In this document: positions 18,886-27,621 of the stretch, piece after piece
How the letters are laid out: each line of letters begins with the position of its first letter
Position numbering within the stretch: the first letter of the stretch is position 1
Origin: an uncultured Pseudomonadota bacterium
GTDB lineage: Bacteria; Pseudomonadota; Gammaproteobacteria; Burkholderiales; Eutrophovitaceae
Direction: 5' to 3'
NCBI GenBank assembly: GCA_937983055.1
Contig: CALJLA010000025.1
Location: 1 to 62,056, forward strand
Length of the DNA stretch: 62,056 bases
Program-made: the position numbers and the translations under genes
Notes under the pieces: model-generated
What the model saw: only the letters and a program-made list of their open reading frames with translations
The model's database searches: none
What the model was told of the DNA's origin: nothing

Positions 18886-19512
18886 TCAGGTCGCCGCGGG
18901 CACGGCGGTTCCGCGGAAACAGTAGCCGGCGAAACGGGGCGCCCGCGGCAGGTAGCCGCTGTCGACGGCCTCGATGGCAAATCCGGCGCGGGTGATCAGC
19001 GAGGGCACGTCCCGGTTCAGATGGCAGCCGCCCGCAAACCGTCTCCACAGCGGCGTAAGGCGGTGCTGCCAGCGCCTGACCCCGGGGTCGGGCGCCAGTC
19101 CGTGCTCCAGGAAAAGAAACCGCCCTCCCGGCCTGAGCACCCGGCGCATTTCGCGCAGCCCGGCATCGACATCGGCGATAGAGCACAACGTAAAGGTCAC
19201 CACCACGGTATCGACGCTGGCGTCGGGCAAGGCAATCGCCTCGGCGCAGCCCATGAGCAACGAGGTCCGGAAGGGCAACCCGGCAGCGCGGCGCCGCGCC
19301 AGCGCCAGCAGCGGCGCGGACGGATCCAGCCCGATTACCCGCCGAACCCGTTCCGCGGCATAAAACTCCAGATTCAGAGCGGAGCCAATGCCCACTTCCA
19401 GGACTTCTCCCTGCGCCAAGGGTGCCAAGCGCGCGCGCTGCTCGCCAATGGTCTTGCGCCGGCAGGCGCAGTCAGTCAGCCGTGGCAACAGATAGTTGTT
19501 GTAGATGCCCAT
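18886..19512 (-). CDS. Class I SAM-dependent methyltransferase
   Basis: 208 aa from the ATG at 19512 (MGIYNNYLLPRL). Motif I is VLEVGIGSALNL, followed by the acidic IGLDPS, and the post-motif stretch ALPDASVDTVVVTFTLCSI with LREMRRVLRPGG is typical of the UbiE/phospholipid N-methyltransferase-like group. A C-terminal CHLNRDVPSLITRAGF fits small-molecule or lipid methylation. It could methylate a lipid, but this is only a family inference. It lies 44 bp upstream of the choloylglycine-hydrolase-like gene on the same strand. Confidence 0.85.
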   Translation of the reverse strand: MGIYNNYLLPRLTDCACRRKTIGEQRARLAPLAQGEVLEVGIGSALNLEFYAAERVRRVIGLDPSAPLLALARRRAAGLPFRTSLLMGCAEAIALPDASVDTVVVTFTLCSIADVDAGLREMRRVLRPGGRFLFLEHGLAPDPGVRRWQHRLTPLWRRFAGGCHLNRDVPSLITRAGFAIEAVDSGYLPRAPRFAGYCFRGTAVPAAT

Positions 19513-19773
19513 GACTCGGGTATCAGACTGGGTGCCTAGCCGTGCCGTCCGGCAGGTTGGCCCGTCGACCGCGCCACAATAGGGCGTGGGGCGCCCCAAG
19601 ATGAGGCGTCTCGGTGCTCAAGCATCCCCTCCAGCGGTCGATTTTGCGGGATAAGCGCGGCATTTCGGCGATTCGCGACATGGCCCGCTTTATGCAGTGA
19701 CCATCTTCAGAAGAAACCGTCATTCAGTAGCTGCCCGATTGACGGGGGGAGCACCGGGCCTGGGAGCGCCACC

Positions 19774-20190
19774 ATGGATCAGGCCTCACTGGCTTCGCTG
19801 GCAACCGAGCTGTTGGCTGCCATCCACCTGATGTCGGGGTATCCGGCGCCTGCCGACTCCCCGCAGATACACGTCGTGCCGCAGGCGCAGATCGCGGAAA
19901 AGTTCTGCGGCAAGCCCTGCCGGGTCCGAGCGATCTACCTGCGCGACGAGGGCGTGTATCTCGACGACACGCTCGACCTCGCGGGCAGCAGCCTCGACCG
20001 TTCGATCCTGCTGCACGAGCTGGTGCATCATGTGCAGGCGGTCAGCGGCGGCTACGGCGGCAACCCGCCGGACTGCGAGCGCTGGAACCGGGCCGAGATC
20101 GAGGCGTATTCGCTTCAGAACCGTTACCTCACCGAAATCAACAGCGGCACCCGGGTCTCGATGATGGGTGCCATCGGGCGCTGCTTCTAG
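19774..20190 (+). CDS. DUF6647-like putative zinc-binding protein (HELVHH)
   Basis: 138 aa without a signal peptide. It contains HELVHHVQ (His81, Glu82, His85), a HExxH zinc-protease-type motif, preceded by a paired-cysteine stretch FCGKPC and followed by PDC and EIEAYSLQNRYL. A clearly related protein with the same motif order is encoded in the prophage at 48,252. That relation and the HExxH make a zinc peptidase-like fold likely, but activity is unproven. No operon partner; the 261 bp upstream hold nothing I recognise. Confidence 0.75.
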   Translation: MDQASLASLATELLAAIHLMSGYPAPADSPQIHVVPQAQIAEKFCGKPCRVRAIYLRDEGVYLDDTLDLAGSSLDRSILLHELVHHVQAVSGGYGGNPPDCERWNRAEIEAYSLQNRYLTEINSGTRVSMMGAIGRCF

Positions 20191-20214
20191 CCGTCGCCAG
20201 CAAGAGGCCACAAG

Positions 20215-21351
20215 TCAGCGCGCCGGCTCCAGGCGTGCCAGCACGCCGTCCGGCGCGTCGCTCAGGAGGTAGATGAAACCGTCGGGGCCGCTTCGCACAT
20301 CGCGAATACGGCCGATCTCGCCGGCGAGCAGGCGCTCTTCGTGCACGATCCGCTCGCCGTCGAGTTCCAGCCTCACCAGCAACGCGAACTTCAGCGCGCC
20401 GACGAACAAATTGCCGCGCCAGCCGGGAAACCGGTTCCCGGTGTAGAAGGCCATGCCCGAGGGCGCGATCGACGGCACCCATTTGTGCAGCGGCTGCGCC
20501 ATGCCGGACTTGTGCGTGCCCTCGCCGATGCGGGTGCCGATGCCATAGTTGACGCCGTAGGTAATTACCGGCCAGCCGTAGTTGGTGCCGCTGCGCATCA
20601 CGTTGACCTCGTCGCCGCCCTGCGGCCCATGCTCGTGGGTCCACAGGTGGCCGCTGTCAGGATGCACTGCCGCGCCCTGCATGTTGCGGTTGCCGTAGGT
20701 GAAGATCTCGGGTCGTGCGCCGGAGCGCCCATAGAACGGGTTGTCCTGCGGCACGCTGCCGTCCTCGCGCAGACGGATAAGCGAGCCGGCGTGATCGCCG
20801 AGATCCTGGGCGCGTTGCATGTCGCCGCGGTCGCCCAGCGTCAAGAACACATGGCCCTTGCCATCGAAGGCAATGCGCCCGCCGAAGTGCCGTCCGCCGC
20901 GTGATTTCGGCTGCAGCCGGAACAGCACTTCCTGATCGACCAGCCGGCCATCCATGAGGCGCGCGCGCATCAACTCGGTGGAATAGCCCCCCTGGCCCGC
21001 GCCGTTGTAGGCGATGTAGAGCCAGCCGTTGCGCGCGTAATCCGGATGCGGCGCAACGTCGAACAGCCCGCCCTGGCCGGTCGCCACCACCTCGGGCAGT
21101 CCGGCAACTGGTGGCGGCAGCAGGCGGAAATCGCGGTCGACAATGCGCAGCCGACCCGGCCGCTCGGAGACCAGCATGCGCCCATCAGGCAGAAAGGCGA
21201 GCGACCAGGGGTGCTCCAGGCCACGCACCAGTGTGACCGCACGAAAGTCGTGCTTCTCGGAACGGAGCGGCTTTGCGTCTTCGGCGCTTGCGCGTGTCGC
21301 AACCAGCAGGAGTGCGGCAACGCAGGCGGCTTTCACGATGTTTTTGTTCAT
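20215..21351 (-). CDS. PQQ-dependent soluble aldose sugar dehydrogenase (YliI/Asd type)
   Basis: 378 aa with a signal peptide (residues 1-23, ending TRASA). The six-bladed GDH-B-like propeller family is recognised from VTLVRGLEHPWSLAFLPDG, GQGGLFDVAPHPDYA, HFGGRIAFDGKGHVFLTLGD, the GNRNMQGAAVHP stretch and GGDEVNV, with a C-terminal GRIRDVRSGPDGFIYLLSD. It oxidises aldose sugars in the periplasm using PQQ. The ATG at 21351 sets the signal peptide; the frame extends upstream without reason. Confidence 0.9.
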   Translation of the reverse strand: MNKNIVKAACVAALLLVATRASAEDAKPLRSEKHDFRAVTLVRGLEHPWSLAFLPDGRMLVSERPGRLRIVDRDFRLLPPPVAGLPEVVATGQGGLFDVAPHPDYARNGWLYIAYNGAGQGGYSTELMRARLMDGRLVDQEVLFRLQPKSRGGRHFGGRIAFDGKGHVFLTLGDRGDMQRAQDLGDHAGSLIRLREDGSVPQDNPFYGRSGARPEIFTYGNRNMQGAAVHPDSGHLWTHEHGPQGGDEVNVMRSGTNYGWPVITYGVNYGIGTRIGEGTHKSGMAQPLHKWVPSIAPSGMAFYTGNRFPGWRGNLFVGALKFALLVRLELDGERIVHEERLLAGEIGRIRDVRSGPDGFIYLLSDAPDGVLARLEPAR

Positions 21352-21434
21352 TACGGGACTCCACGTCAGCAATAGGAAAAAAAGGGAAAATCCCTCCAAA
21401 CAAGAGATGGAAGGAAAACAATTCGTCAAAAGGG

Positions 21435-21463
21435 TTGAGGCGAAGAGCAAAAACGCGTAAAAT
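21435..21463 (+). promoter_or_regulatory. Sigma70-type promoter
   Basis: TTGAGG (21435-21440), a 17-bp spacer, then TAAAAT (21458-21463). Transcription would start near 21,470, just before the short hairpin leader and the 48-aa ORF. Spacing is optimal and each box is one or two mismatches from consensus. Confidence 0.6.
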
Positions 21464-21469
21464 GCGTTT

Positions 21470-21538
21470 GTGCAGAAACATTTGCACGCTACTCAAAGCC
21501 CCCGAACCGTTGGACCCCATCCGGGGGCTTTTCGTTTT
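21470..21538 (+). ncRNA. Candidate short leader RNA between promoter and terminator
   Basis: A complete small transcription unit can be drawn: promoter at 21435-21463, a start near 21470, a TGCA/TGCA mini-stem, and the terminator hairpin ending near 21538. There is no ORF in it. It matches no RNA family I know; it may simply be the attenuated 5' leader of the downstream gene. Confidence 0.3.
21496..21538 (+). terminator. Rho-independent terminator/attenuator in a leader
   Basis: An 8-bp stem AAGCCCCC/GGGGGCTT (21496-21503 with 21523-21530) is followed by TTCGTTTTC. It lies about 30 bases after the predicted transcription start and 25 bases before the next ORF. It therefore either ends a short RNA of about 65 nt or attenuates transcription of the 48-aa gene and possibly infA. 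Confidence 0.6.
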
Positions 21539-21563
21539 CAACTCCCGCAAGGAGGCACCCAGC

Positions 21564-21710
21564 ATGGCTAAGAAACTTACGCCGCATGAGGCCGCAGCAA
21601 TGATTCTGAAGCAGCGCATGGAGCGTGCGCGCGCCAAGGAAGTCGGGCAGGCGAGGAGCGCGCCGAAGGCCCGCAGTCGCGACGACGTGGAGAGCCTGCG
21701 CAAGTCCTGA
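21564..21710 (+). CDS. Small basic hypothetical protein, 48 aa
   Basis: ATG preceded by AAGGAGG at good spacing. The product MAKKLTPHEAAAMILKQ... is highly charged (Lys/Arg/Glu) and probably mostly helical, with no membrane segment. I do not recognise it. It sits between a promoter/terminator leader and infA on the same strand, which suggests a translation-related or growth-regulated unit, but no function is assigned. Confidence 0.6.
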   Translation: MAKKLTPHEAAAMILKQRMERARAKEVGQARSAPKARSRDDVESLRKS

Positions 21711-21902
21711 AACCATGCGGCGTCGGTTCATTGCCGCAACAGGGACCGGCGGTCTGATGAAGGCGGGGCAGGCGGCGGCGCGCAAGCCGGGCAATACCGG
21801 CGAACGCAGGCGCCACCCCGCACTCCGGCAGCCTGAAGGCTGTACGGAGCCGACCGTCCCGGCGGCGGCGAACACTGAGCAATCGAACAGAGGAGACGCG
21901 CA

Positions 21903-22139
21903 ATGGCCAAGGAAGAACTGATCGAAATGGAAGGAACGGTGACGGAAATCTTGCCGAATACGCAGTTCAGGGTGACGCTGGACAATGGCGTGACCGTGAT
22001 GGCCTACGCATCCGGCAAGATGCGTCGTTTTCGCATCCGCATTACTGCCGGAGACCGCGTGCGGCTGGAGATGTCGCCTTACGATCTGACGAAGGCGCGC
22101 ATCAACTTCCGCGAGCGCGAGGTGCGCAGCGCGGCCTGA
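21903..22139 (+). CDS. infA: Translation initiation factor IF-1
   Basis: 78-aa OB-fold protein. MAKEELIEMEGTVTEILPN, FRVTLDNGVTVMAYASGKMRR and ITAGDRVRLEMSPYDLTK are the conserved IF-1 strands. It is slightly longer than the 72-aa E. coli protein through a C-terminal REREVRSAA, as seen in second IF-1 copies of betaproteobacteria. It is not in a ribosomal-protein operon, so it may be such a second copy. A strong terminator follows at 22,171. Confidence 0.93.
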   Translation: MAKEELIEMEGTVTEILPNTQFRVTLDNGVTVMAYASGKMRRFRIRITAGDRVRLEMSPYDLTKARINFREREVRSAA

Positions 22140-22169
22140 CGGATTTCCAGCTTGAAGCGGGCATGCAAG

Positions 22170-22200
22170 AAACGGCGCGGCCAGTCCGCGCCGTTTTTTT
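22170..22200 (+). terminator. Rho-independent terminator after infA
   Basis: Perfect stem AACGGCGCGG/CCGCGCCGTT with a 5-base loop (22171-22195), followed by a run of T. It lies between convergent infA and the diguanylate cyclase gene; the A on the left arm makes it partly bidirectional. Confidence 0.9.
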
Positions 22201-22218
22201 CGCGCGGCGGCCGCGCGG

Positions 22219-23466
22219 TCAGCGACTGACCCGGTTGCGCCCCGCCTGCTTGGCGCGATAAAGCGCCTGGTCCGCGGCCTTGATCACCGCAGGGGGCGAA
22301 TCGAGGCGGGCGCCGCTTTGCGCTGCGCCGATACTCACCGTGACCGACAGGAATTCCGGCGCACTGTCGGGCTTCTCCGGCGTGGCCGAGGCGCGCCGGC
22401 CGATGGCGGCACGGCGGTCCTGGGAGTTGCGCGGTTGCTGGCGGCGCTGCTCGGCGCGCGGCGACATCCGGTAGTTCGCGATGCTCTCGCGCAGCGCCTC
22501 GAGATGCGGCAGTGCCTCCTCGAGCGTTGAATCGGGGAACAGCACCGAGAATTCCTCGCCGCCGTAGCGAAAAGCGCGACCTCCGCCGCCCACCTCCGCG
22601 AGCCGCGAGGCCACCAGCCGCAGCACGTGATCGCCGACGTCGTGGCCGTGAGTGTCGTTGAACTTCTTGAAGTGATCGACATCGACCATGGCAAACGCGT
22701 ACTGCGGGCCAAGGGCGAGCAACTGTTCCTCGAGCGCGCGCCGGCTCGGCAGGCCCGTGAGCTCGTCGCGAAAGGCCATGCGGTGAGATTCCTGCAGCAC
22801 CGACAGCAACAGCATGGCGCCGGCGGCGGAAACGTAGGCGGGCATCACGCCCGGCACGGCGGGCCACTGGCCGGCAATAAAGAACGCGATAAGGCTGCCG
22901 CCGAGCGCGATGTCGGTCGGCAGCGGTCGCTCCCACACCCGCGCCACCGCCAGCGAGAGCGCCGCGGCCAGCGCGACCCGGCCGAGAAAGGGCGTCGGCG
23001 CGGGGCGGATCAGCCAATGGTCGAGCGCCGCGTGCCAGGCGGTGCCGGATACCCGGCTGTGGCCCGCGCTGGCGATCCACACCGTGACCAGCACTTCGAC
23101 TAAGAGCAACAGCACCCAGCGATAGCTGCGGAAGTGGAACACTCCGCGCTCCGGCACCAGCAATACCAGCAGGATGTTGAGCGGCACCAGAAGCGAGATC
23201 GCGGTAAAGGTCGCCCGCTGCGCGAACACGCCGGTGTCCTGGGCAAGACGCCATCCGGCGTAGGCCGCGAACAGCGTGAGCAGCGCGAACAATGCGCGGC
23301 CGCGATTGAACCACAACCCGATGGCGGCGCCTGCGGCAAACACTAGGCAGGCGATGTAGTCGCCCGATTCGGCGAGCGGCGCGGCGGCGGAGACAGCCGC
23401 AACCGTGGCGGCCAGCAGCAGGGCGAACGGCGCGGCGAACGGTTTCAGCGCATAGGGCAGCGACAT
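22219..23466 (-). CDS. Membrane-bound diguanylate cyclase (GGDEF)
   Basis: 415 aa. Residues 10-225 contain about seven to eight hydrophobic helices (a MASE-like sensor part). A GGDEF domain starts at FRDELTGLPSRRAL (about 231), with the metal-binding Asp in VDVDHFKKFN and the active loop GGEEF at 302-306. GGEEF is compatible with activity making c-di-GMP from GTP. The five-residue-upstream RxxD inhibitory site is absent (Gly-rich instead). An Arg/Gln-rich insertion at about 345-375 interrupts the domain. The signal sensed is unknown. Confidence 0.92.
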   Translation of the reverse strand: MSLPYALKPFAAPFALLLAATVAAVSAAAPLAESGDYIACLVFAAGAAIGLWFNRGRALFALLTLFAAYAGWRLAQDTGVFAQRATFTAISLLVPLNILLVLLVPERGVFHFRSYRWVLLLLVEVLVTVWIASAGHSRVSGTAWHAALDHWLIRPAPTPFLGRVALAAALSLAVARVWERPLPTDIALGGSLIAFFIAGQWPAVPGVMPAYVSAAGAMLLLSVLQESHRMAFRDELTGLPSRRALEEQLLALGPQYAFAMVDVDHFKKFNDTHGHDVGDHVLRLVASRLAEVGGGGRAFRYGGEEFSVLFPDSTLEEALPHLEALRESIANYRMSPRAEQRRQQPRNSQDRRAAIGRRASATPEKPDSAPEFLSVTVSIGAAQSGARLDSPPAVIKAADQALYRAKQAGRNRVSR

Positions 23467-23615
23467 CGGTTGAATAACGGCCGGCGGAGGGGAATCTTTC
23501 GGCCCGGCAGTCTACCCCGCGAAGGGGCGCGCCGCACCGGCGGGCACGGCGCGGCGATGCTCTGGGTTAAACTCCTGCGCGCTGTCGCCCGCATCCTCCA
23601 CATCGAACAACACAC

Positions 23616-24803
23616 ATGGCCGGCCCGCTCTCCGGAATCAGGATTCTCGACCTCACCACCGTCGTCATGGGGCCGTTCGCCACCCAGATTCTGGCCGAGC
23701 TTGGTGCCGACGTGATCAAGATCGAACCGCACGACGGCGACAACATGCGCCATCCGGGCCCGATGAAGAATCCGGAAATGGGCTACATGTTCCTGAACCT
23801 CAATCGCGGCAAGCGAGGCATCGTGCTCGACCTTAAAGCGCCGGAAGGCCGCGAGGCAATGCTGAAGCTCGTCGACAGCGCCGACGTGCTGATCTACAAC
23901 GTCCGGCCGCAGGCAATGGCGCGGCTTGGCCTGTCCTACGACGAGGTGCAGGCGATCAATCCGCGCATCATCTACGTGGGTTGTTACGGCTATTCGCAGC
24001 GCGGGCCCTATGCGGCGAAGGCCGCCTATGACGATTTGATCCAGGGCATCTCCGGCGTGCCGTGGCTCACGGCGCGCACCGGCGCCGCGCCGAACTATGC
24101 GCCGGTCAATCTGGCCGACCGGCTGACCGGTTTGCACGCGGTGTACGCGGTCACGGCCGCGCTCTTCTATCGCGAGCGCAGTGGCCGGGGCCAGTCGGTG
24201 GAAGTGCCGATGTTCGAGTCGGTCGCGCACTTCGTGCTCGGCGATCATCTCGCCGGCTTCGCATTCGAACCGCCGATCGGCGAGGCGGGATACGCGCGCC
24301 TGCTGGCGCGGCGGCCCTATCCCACCCGCGACGGCTACCTGTGCGTGCTGGTGTACAACGACCGCCAGTGGCGCAGCTTTCTGGCGGAAATTGGCCACCC
24401 GGAGCTGATGCGCGATCCGCGCTTTGCCACGCAGGCAAGCCGCGCGGCCAACATCAAGGACATCTACGCTTTTCTCGCCGAGCTGTTTCTGACCCGCACT
24501 ACCGCGGAGTGGATCGAGGTGCTGGAGCGTATCGACATCCCGGTGGCGCCGATGAATGCAATCGAGGACGTGGTCAACGATCCGCATCTGCAGGCGAGCG
24601 GGTTCTTCGTCGCGGAGAAACATCCAAGCGAAGGTCTGGTGCGCGCGCCGCGAACGCCGACGGGCTGGTCGGAATCCGGACCCGGGCCGCAGCGACCGGC
24701 GCCGCGGCTGGGCGAGCATTCCGCCGAGGTGCTGCGCGAGGTCGGCTACAGCGACGAGCAGATCCAGGCCATGGCGGGCCGGGGTGTCATCAAGCTCGCA
24801 TGA
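23616..24803 (+). CDS. CaiB/BaiF family (class III) CoA-transferase
   Basis: 395 aa. The N-terminus MAGPLSGIRILDLTTVVMGP, LGADVIKIEPHDGDNMR, NRGKRGIVLDLK and LADRLTG with Asp168 (the nucleophile position, Asp169 in formyl-CoA transferase) establish the family. It swaps CoA between carboxylic acids. The acyl-CoA dehydrogenase gene 66 bp downstream on the same strand suggests one catabolic unit that activates and then oxidises an unidentified acid. Confidence 0.92.
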   Translation: MAGPLSGIRILDLTTVVMGPFATQILAELGADVIKIEPHDGDNMRHPGPMKNPEMGYMFLNLNRGKRGIVLDLKAPEGREAMLKLVDSADVLIYNVRPQAMARLGLSYDEVQAINPRIIYVGCYGYSQRGPYAAKAAYDDLIQGISGVPWLTARTGAAPNYAPVNLADRLTGLHAVYAVTAALFYRERSGRGQSVEVPMFESVAHFVLGDHLAGFAFEPPIGEAGYARLLARRPYPTRDGYLCVLVYNDRQWRSFLAEIGHPELMRDPRFATQASRAANIKDIYAFLAELFLTRTTAEWIEVLERIDIPVAPMNAIEDVVNDPHLQASGFFVAEKHPSEGLVRAPRTPTGWSESGPGPQRPAPRLGEHSAEVLREVGYSDEQIQAMAGRGVIKLA

Positions 24804-24869
24804 TGCCGCTGGCGGCAACCCCACGGCGGGGCAGCGTGCGGGGCGCGGGCGCAGCGTGGTGAGGCGTCG

Positions 24870-26030
24870 ATGAATTTCGACCTGTCCGACGAGCAGCGCG
24901 TGATCCGCGATGCCGTCGACCGGCTGTGCCAGCGCTTCGACGCCGGCTACTGGCTGGCGCGCGACCGCGACGGCAGCTTCCCGGAGGATTTCTATCGTGC
25001 CGTGGCGGCCGAGGGCTGGCTGGGTATTGCCATGCCCGCGCAATTCGGCGGCGCCGGGCTCGGCATCAGCGAGGCGGCGTTGATGATGCTCACCATCAGC
25101 GCCTCGGGGGCCGGATTCTCCGGCGCCTCCAGCGTGCACATGAACATTTTCGGCCTGAACCCGGTGGTCAGGTTCGGCACCGAGGCGCAGAAGCGCCGCT
25201 GGCTGCCACCGATGATCGCGGGGCAGGAGAAAGCCTGCTTCGCCGTCACCGAGCCGGATGCGGGGCTCGATACCGGCCGCATCAAGACGGTCGCTCGTCG
25301 GCAGGGCGATCGCTATGTCCTGCGCGGGCAGAAGATCTGGACGTCGACCGCCCAGGTGGCCGACCGCGTGCTGATCCTGGCGCGCACCTCGGAACCGGTC
25401 ACGCGTCGCACCGAAGGCCTGACGCTGTTTTACTCGGCGCTCGACCGCGCGCAGATCGAAGTGCGCGAAATCGAGAAGATGGGTCGCAAGGCGGTGGACT
25501 CGAACATGCTCTTCATCGAGGCCCTGGCGGTGCCGGTCGAGGACCGCATCGGGGAAGAAGGTCGCGGCTTCGACTATCTGCTGCACGGACTCAATCCGGA
25601 GCGCATCCTGATCGCCGCCGAGGCGGTGGGCCTTGGCCGGGCCGCCCTGGCGCGCGCGGTCAGCTACGCCGGTGAGCGCATCGTGTTCGACCGGCCCATC
25701 GGGCAGAATCAGGCGATCCAGCATCCGCTGGCCCGCTGCTGGATGGAGCTCGAGGCGGCGGAGCTGATGGTGTTCAAGGCGGCCGCACGCTACGACCTCG
25801 GGGAGTCCTGCGGCGCCGAGGCGAACGCTGCCAAATACCTTGCGGCGGAGGCCTGCTGGCGCGCCTGCGAGCAGGCGGTGATGACCCTTGGCGGCATGGG
25901 CTATGCGAAAGAATTCCACGTCGAGCGATATCTGCGCGAAGCGATGATTCCGCGGCTTGCGCCGGTCAGCCCGCAGCTGGTGCTGTGCTACATCGCGGAG
26001 AAGGTGCTCGGCCTGCCGAAGTCGTACTGA
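24870..26030 (+). CDS. Acyl-CoA dehydrogenase
   Basis: 386 aa FAD enzyme. The FAD/substrate region CFAVTEPDAGLDTGRIKT, the WTSTAQVADRVLI strand, FDRPIGQNQAIQHPLA and the C-terminal LGGMGYAKEFHVERYLREA are all in order. It oxidises an acyl-CoA at the alpha-beta bond, passing electrons to ETF. Linked to the CoA-transferase gene upstream; substrate unknown. Confidence 0.93.
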   Translation: MNFDLSDEQRVIRDAVDRLCQRFDAGYWLARDRDGSFPEDFYRAVAAEGWLGIAMPAQFGGAGLGISEAALMMLTISASGAGFSGASSVHMNIFGLNPVVRFGTEAQKRRWLPPMIAGQEKACFAVTEPDAGLDTGRIKTVARRQGDRYVLRGQKIWTSTAQVADRVLILARTSEPVTRRTEGLTLFYSALDRAQIEVREIEKMGRKAVDSNMLFIEALAVPVEDRIGEEGRGFDYLLHGLNPERILIAAEAVGLGRAALARAVSYAGERIVFDRPIGQNQAIQHPLARCWMELEAAELMVFKAAARYDLGESCGAEANAAKYLAAEACWRACEQAVMTLGGMGYAKEFHVERYLREAMIPRLAPVSPQLVLCYIAEKVLGLPKSY

Positions 26031-26143
26031 TCGCCGCTGCGAGCGACCTGAACCCGGCCGCGGACGCGCGGTCTCTGTTGTAATTGGCATTGCCGCCCGG
26101 GTTGTCCGGCGGCCATGCCCGAATTCACCTGCAAGGGGGCTGC

Positions 26144-27343
26144 ATGCTCGATCGAAGGGATTTTCTGCGACTCGGGGCCGGCGGCGTGCTTGCCGGCGCG
26201 GCGCCAGCGGGGCAGGCGCAGCCCGGTGCGGCGGCGGGCCGGATCTCGCGCCAGGTCGAATTCGGCAGAACCGGCTTGCGCATTTCCGACATCTGCTTCG
26301 GCTCGGCCAGCTCGTCCAGCCCCGATCTGGTGCGGCATGCGCTCGACCGCGGCGTGAACTATTTCGACACCGCCGAAAGCTACCGCTGGGGGGGCGCGGA
26401 AGAGGCGATCGGCGAGGCGCTGGCGGGTCGGCGCGACAAGGTCTACATCGCCAGCAAGACGAAAGCGGGCGCCTCCGATTCACGCACCGAGATCATGCGC
26501 GCGCTGGAAGGCAGCCTGCGGCGCCTGCGCACCGATTACGTGGACGTCTACTACAACCACTCGGTCAACGACCTCGACCGGATACGGAACCCGGAATGGC
26601 GCGAGTTCGTCGAGCTCGCGAAGCGGCAGGGAAAAATCCGCTTTGCCGGCATGTCGGGCCACGGCAGCCGGCTGACCGAGTGCCTCGACTACGCGCTCGA
26701 CAACGATCTGTGCGACGCGATCCTGGTGGCGTACAACTTTTCCCAGGATCCCACTTTCTACGACAAGCTTCGCCATACCTTCCACTGGTCGGCGATCCAG
26801 CCCGATCTCCCGCGCGCGCTCGCGAAAGCCAGGGCGAAGAAGGTCGGCATCATGGCGATGAAGACGCTGATGGGTGCGCGCCTGAACGACATGCGCAGGT
26901 ACGAGCGGCCGAACGGCACCTTCGCCCAGGCGGCGTTCCGCTGGGTGCTGTCCGACCCGCATGTGGACGCGCTGACCGTGTCGATGACCAGCACCGCCGA
27001 AATCGACGAATATCTCGCCGCCTCTGGCGGCGCAAAGCTCGGCCGTTACGAGCGGGAACTGCTCGAGCGCTACGCTTACCTGCAGGCGGGACGCTATTGC
27101 CAGCCCGGCTGCAATGCCTGCCAGGCAAGCTGCCCGAACGGCGTCGAGATCGCCGAGGTGCTGCGCACCCGCATGTACGCGGTCGATTATGGAGATGCCG
27201 TGCTGGCAAGGACCGAATACGCGGCGCTGGCTGGCGGCGCCGGTGCCTGCCTGGCGTGCACTGCCGCGCCCTGCCGAAGCGCCTGCCCGATCGACGTGCC
27301 GATCGCGCAGTTCACCCGCGAAGCAGCGCAGAAACTGGCTTGA
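26144..27343 (+). CDS. Aldo/keto reductase with Tat signal and C-terminal ferredoxin-like tail
   Basis: 399 aa. The ATG at 26144 gives the twin-arginine start DRRDFLRLG followed by a short hydrophobic stretch and AQA, so Tat export is likely. The AKR barrel keeps the tetrad Asp75, Tyr80, Lys105 and His139. After residue 325 come two cysteine groups, CQPGCNACQASCP and CLACTAAPCRSACP, which could bind iron-sulfur clusters. Such AKR-ferredoxin fusions are known in bacteria but their substrates are not. The family is clear; function is open. Confidence 0.87.
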   Translation: MLDRRDFLRLGAGGVLAGAAPAGQAQPGAAAGRISRQVEFGRTGLRISDICFGSASSSSPDLVRHALDRGVNYFDTAESYRWGGAEEAIGEALAGRRDKVYIASKTKAGASDSRTEIMRALEGSLRRLRTDYVDVYYNHSVNDLDRIRNPEWREFVELAKRQGKIRFAGMSGHGSRLTECLDYALDNDLCDAILVAYNFSQDPTFYDKLRHTFHWSAIQPDLPRALAKARAKKVGIMAMKTLMGARLNDMRRYERPNGTFAQAAFRWVLSDPHVDALTVSMTSTAEIDEYLAASGGAKLGRYERELLERYAYLQAGRYCQPGCNACQASCPNGVEIAEVLRTRMYAVDYGDAVLARTEYAALAGGAGACLACTAAPCRSACPIDVPIAQFTREAAQKLA

Positions 27344-27621
27344 GCCGAGGTGGGGCGTTTGTCCGGGAAAGGCTTTCACCACCGAGGACACAGAGGGCAC
27401 AGAGAAAGAACTTTCTGTAGTGCGAAGGCGAGTCGTACCTCCTTGCGTCGCGGATACGGTTTGCAGCCATCGAATCGATCCGCTTTTTCTCTGTGTCCTT
27501 TGTGGTAAAAAAATCCGATGCGACACGCCCCGGCATGTCAATGGGCAGGGTTGTTCGCCAACATCCGGTTTTCCTCCGCGTCCTCCGCGGTGCGCGTCGA
27601 TACTTTCTGAGCGAGTGAGCC
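27344..27621. repeat. Intergenic gap with three GAGGACACAGAG-type repeats in both orientations
   Basis: Copies at 27,377-27,404 (ACCACCGAGGACACAGAGG...), 27,484-27,508 (inverted, CTCTGTGTCCTTTGTGGT) and 27,569-27,594 (inverted, CCTCCGCGTCCTCCGCGGT). The first two can pair into a long imperfect stem around 27,405-27,483. No coding frame of quality is seen in the gap. Confidence 0.5.

Noticed and set aside
23445..26483. 1012-codon antisense open frame
   Set aside because: Lies opposite the CaiB and acyl-CoA dehydrogenase genes, both with complete motifs.
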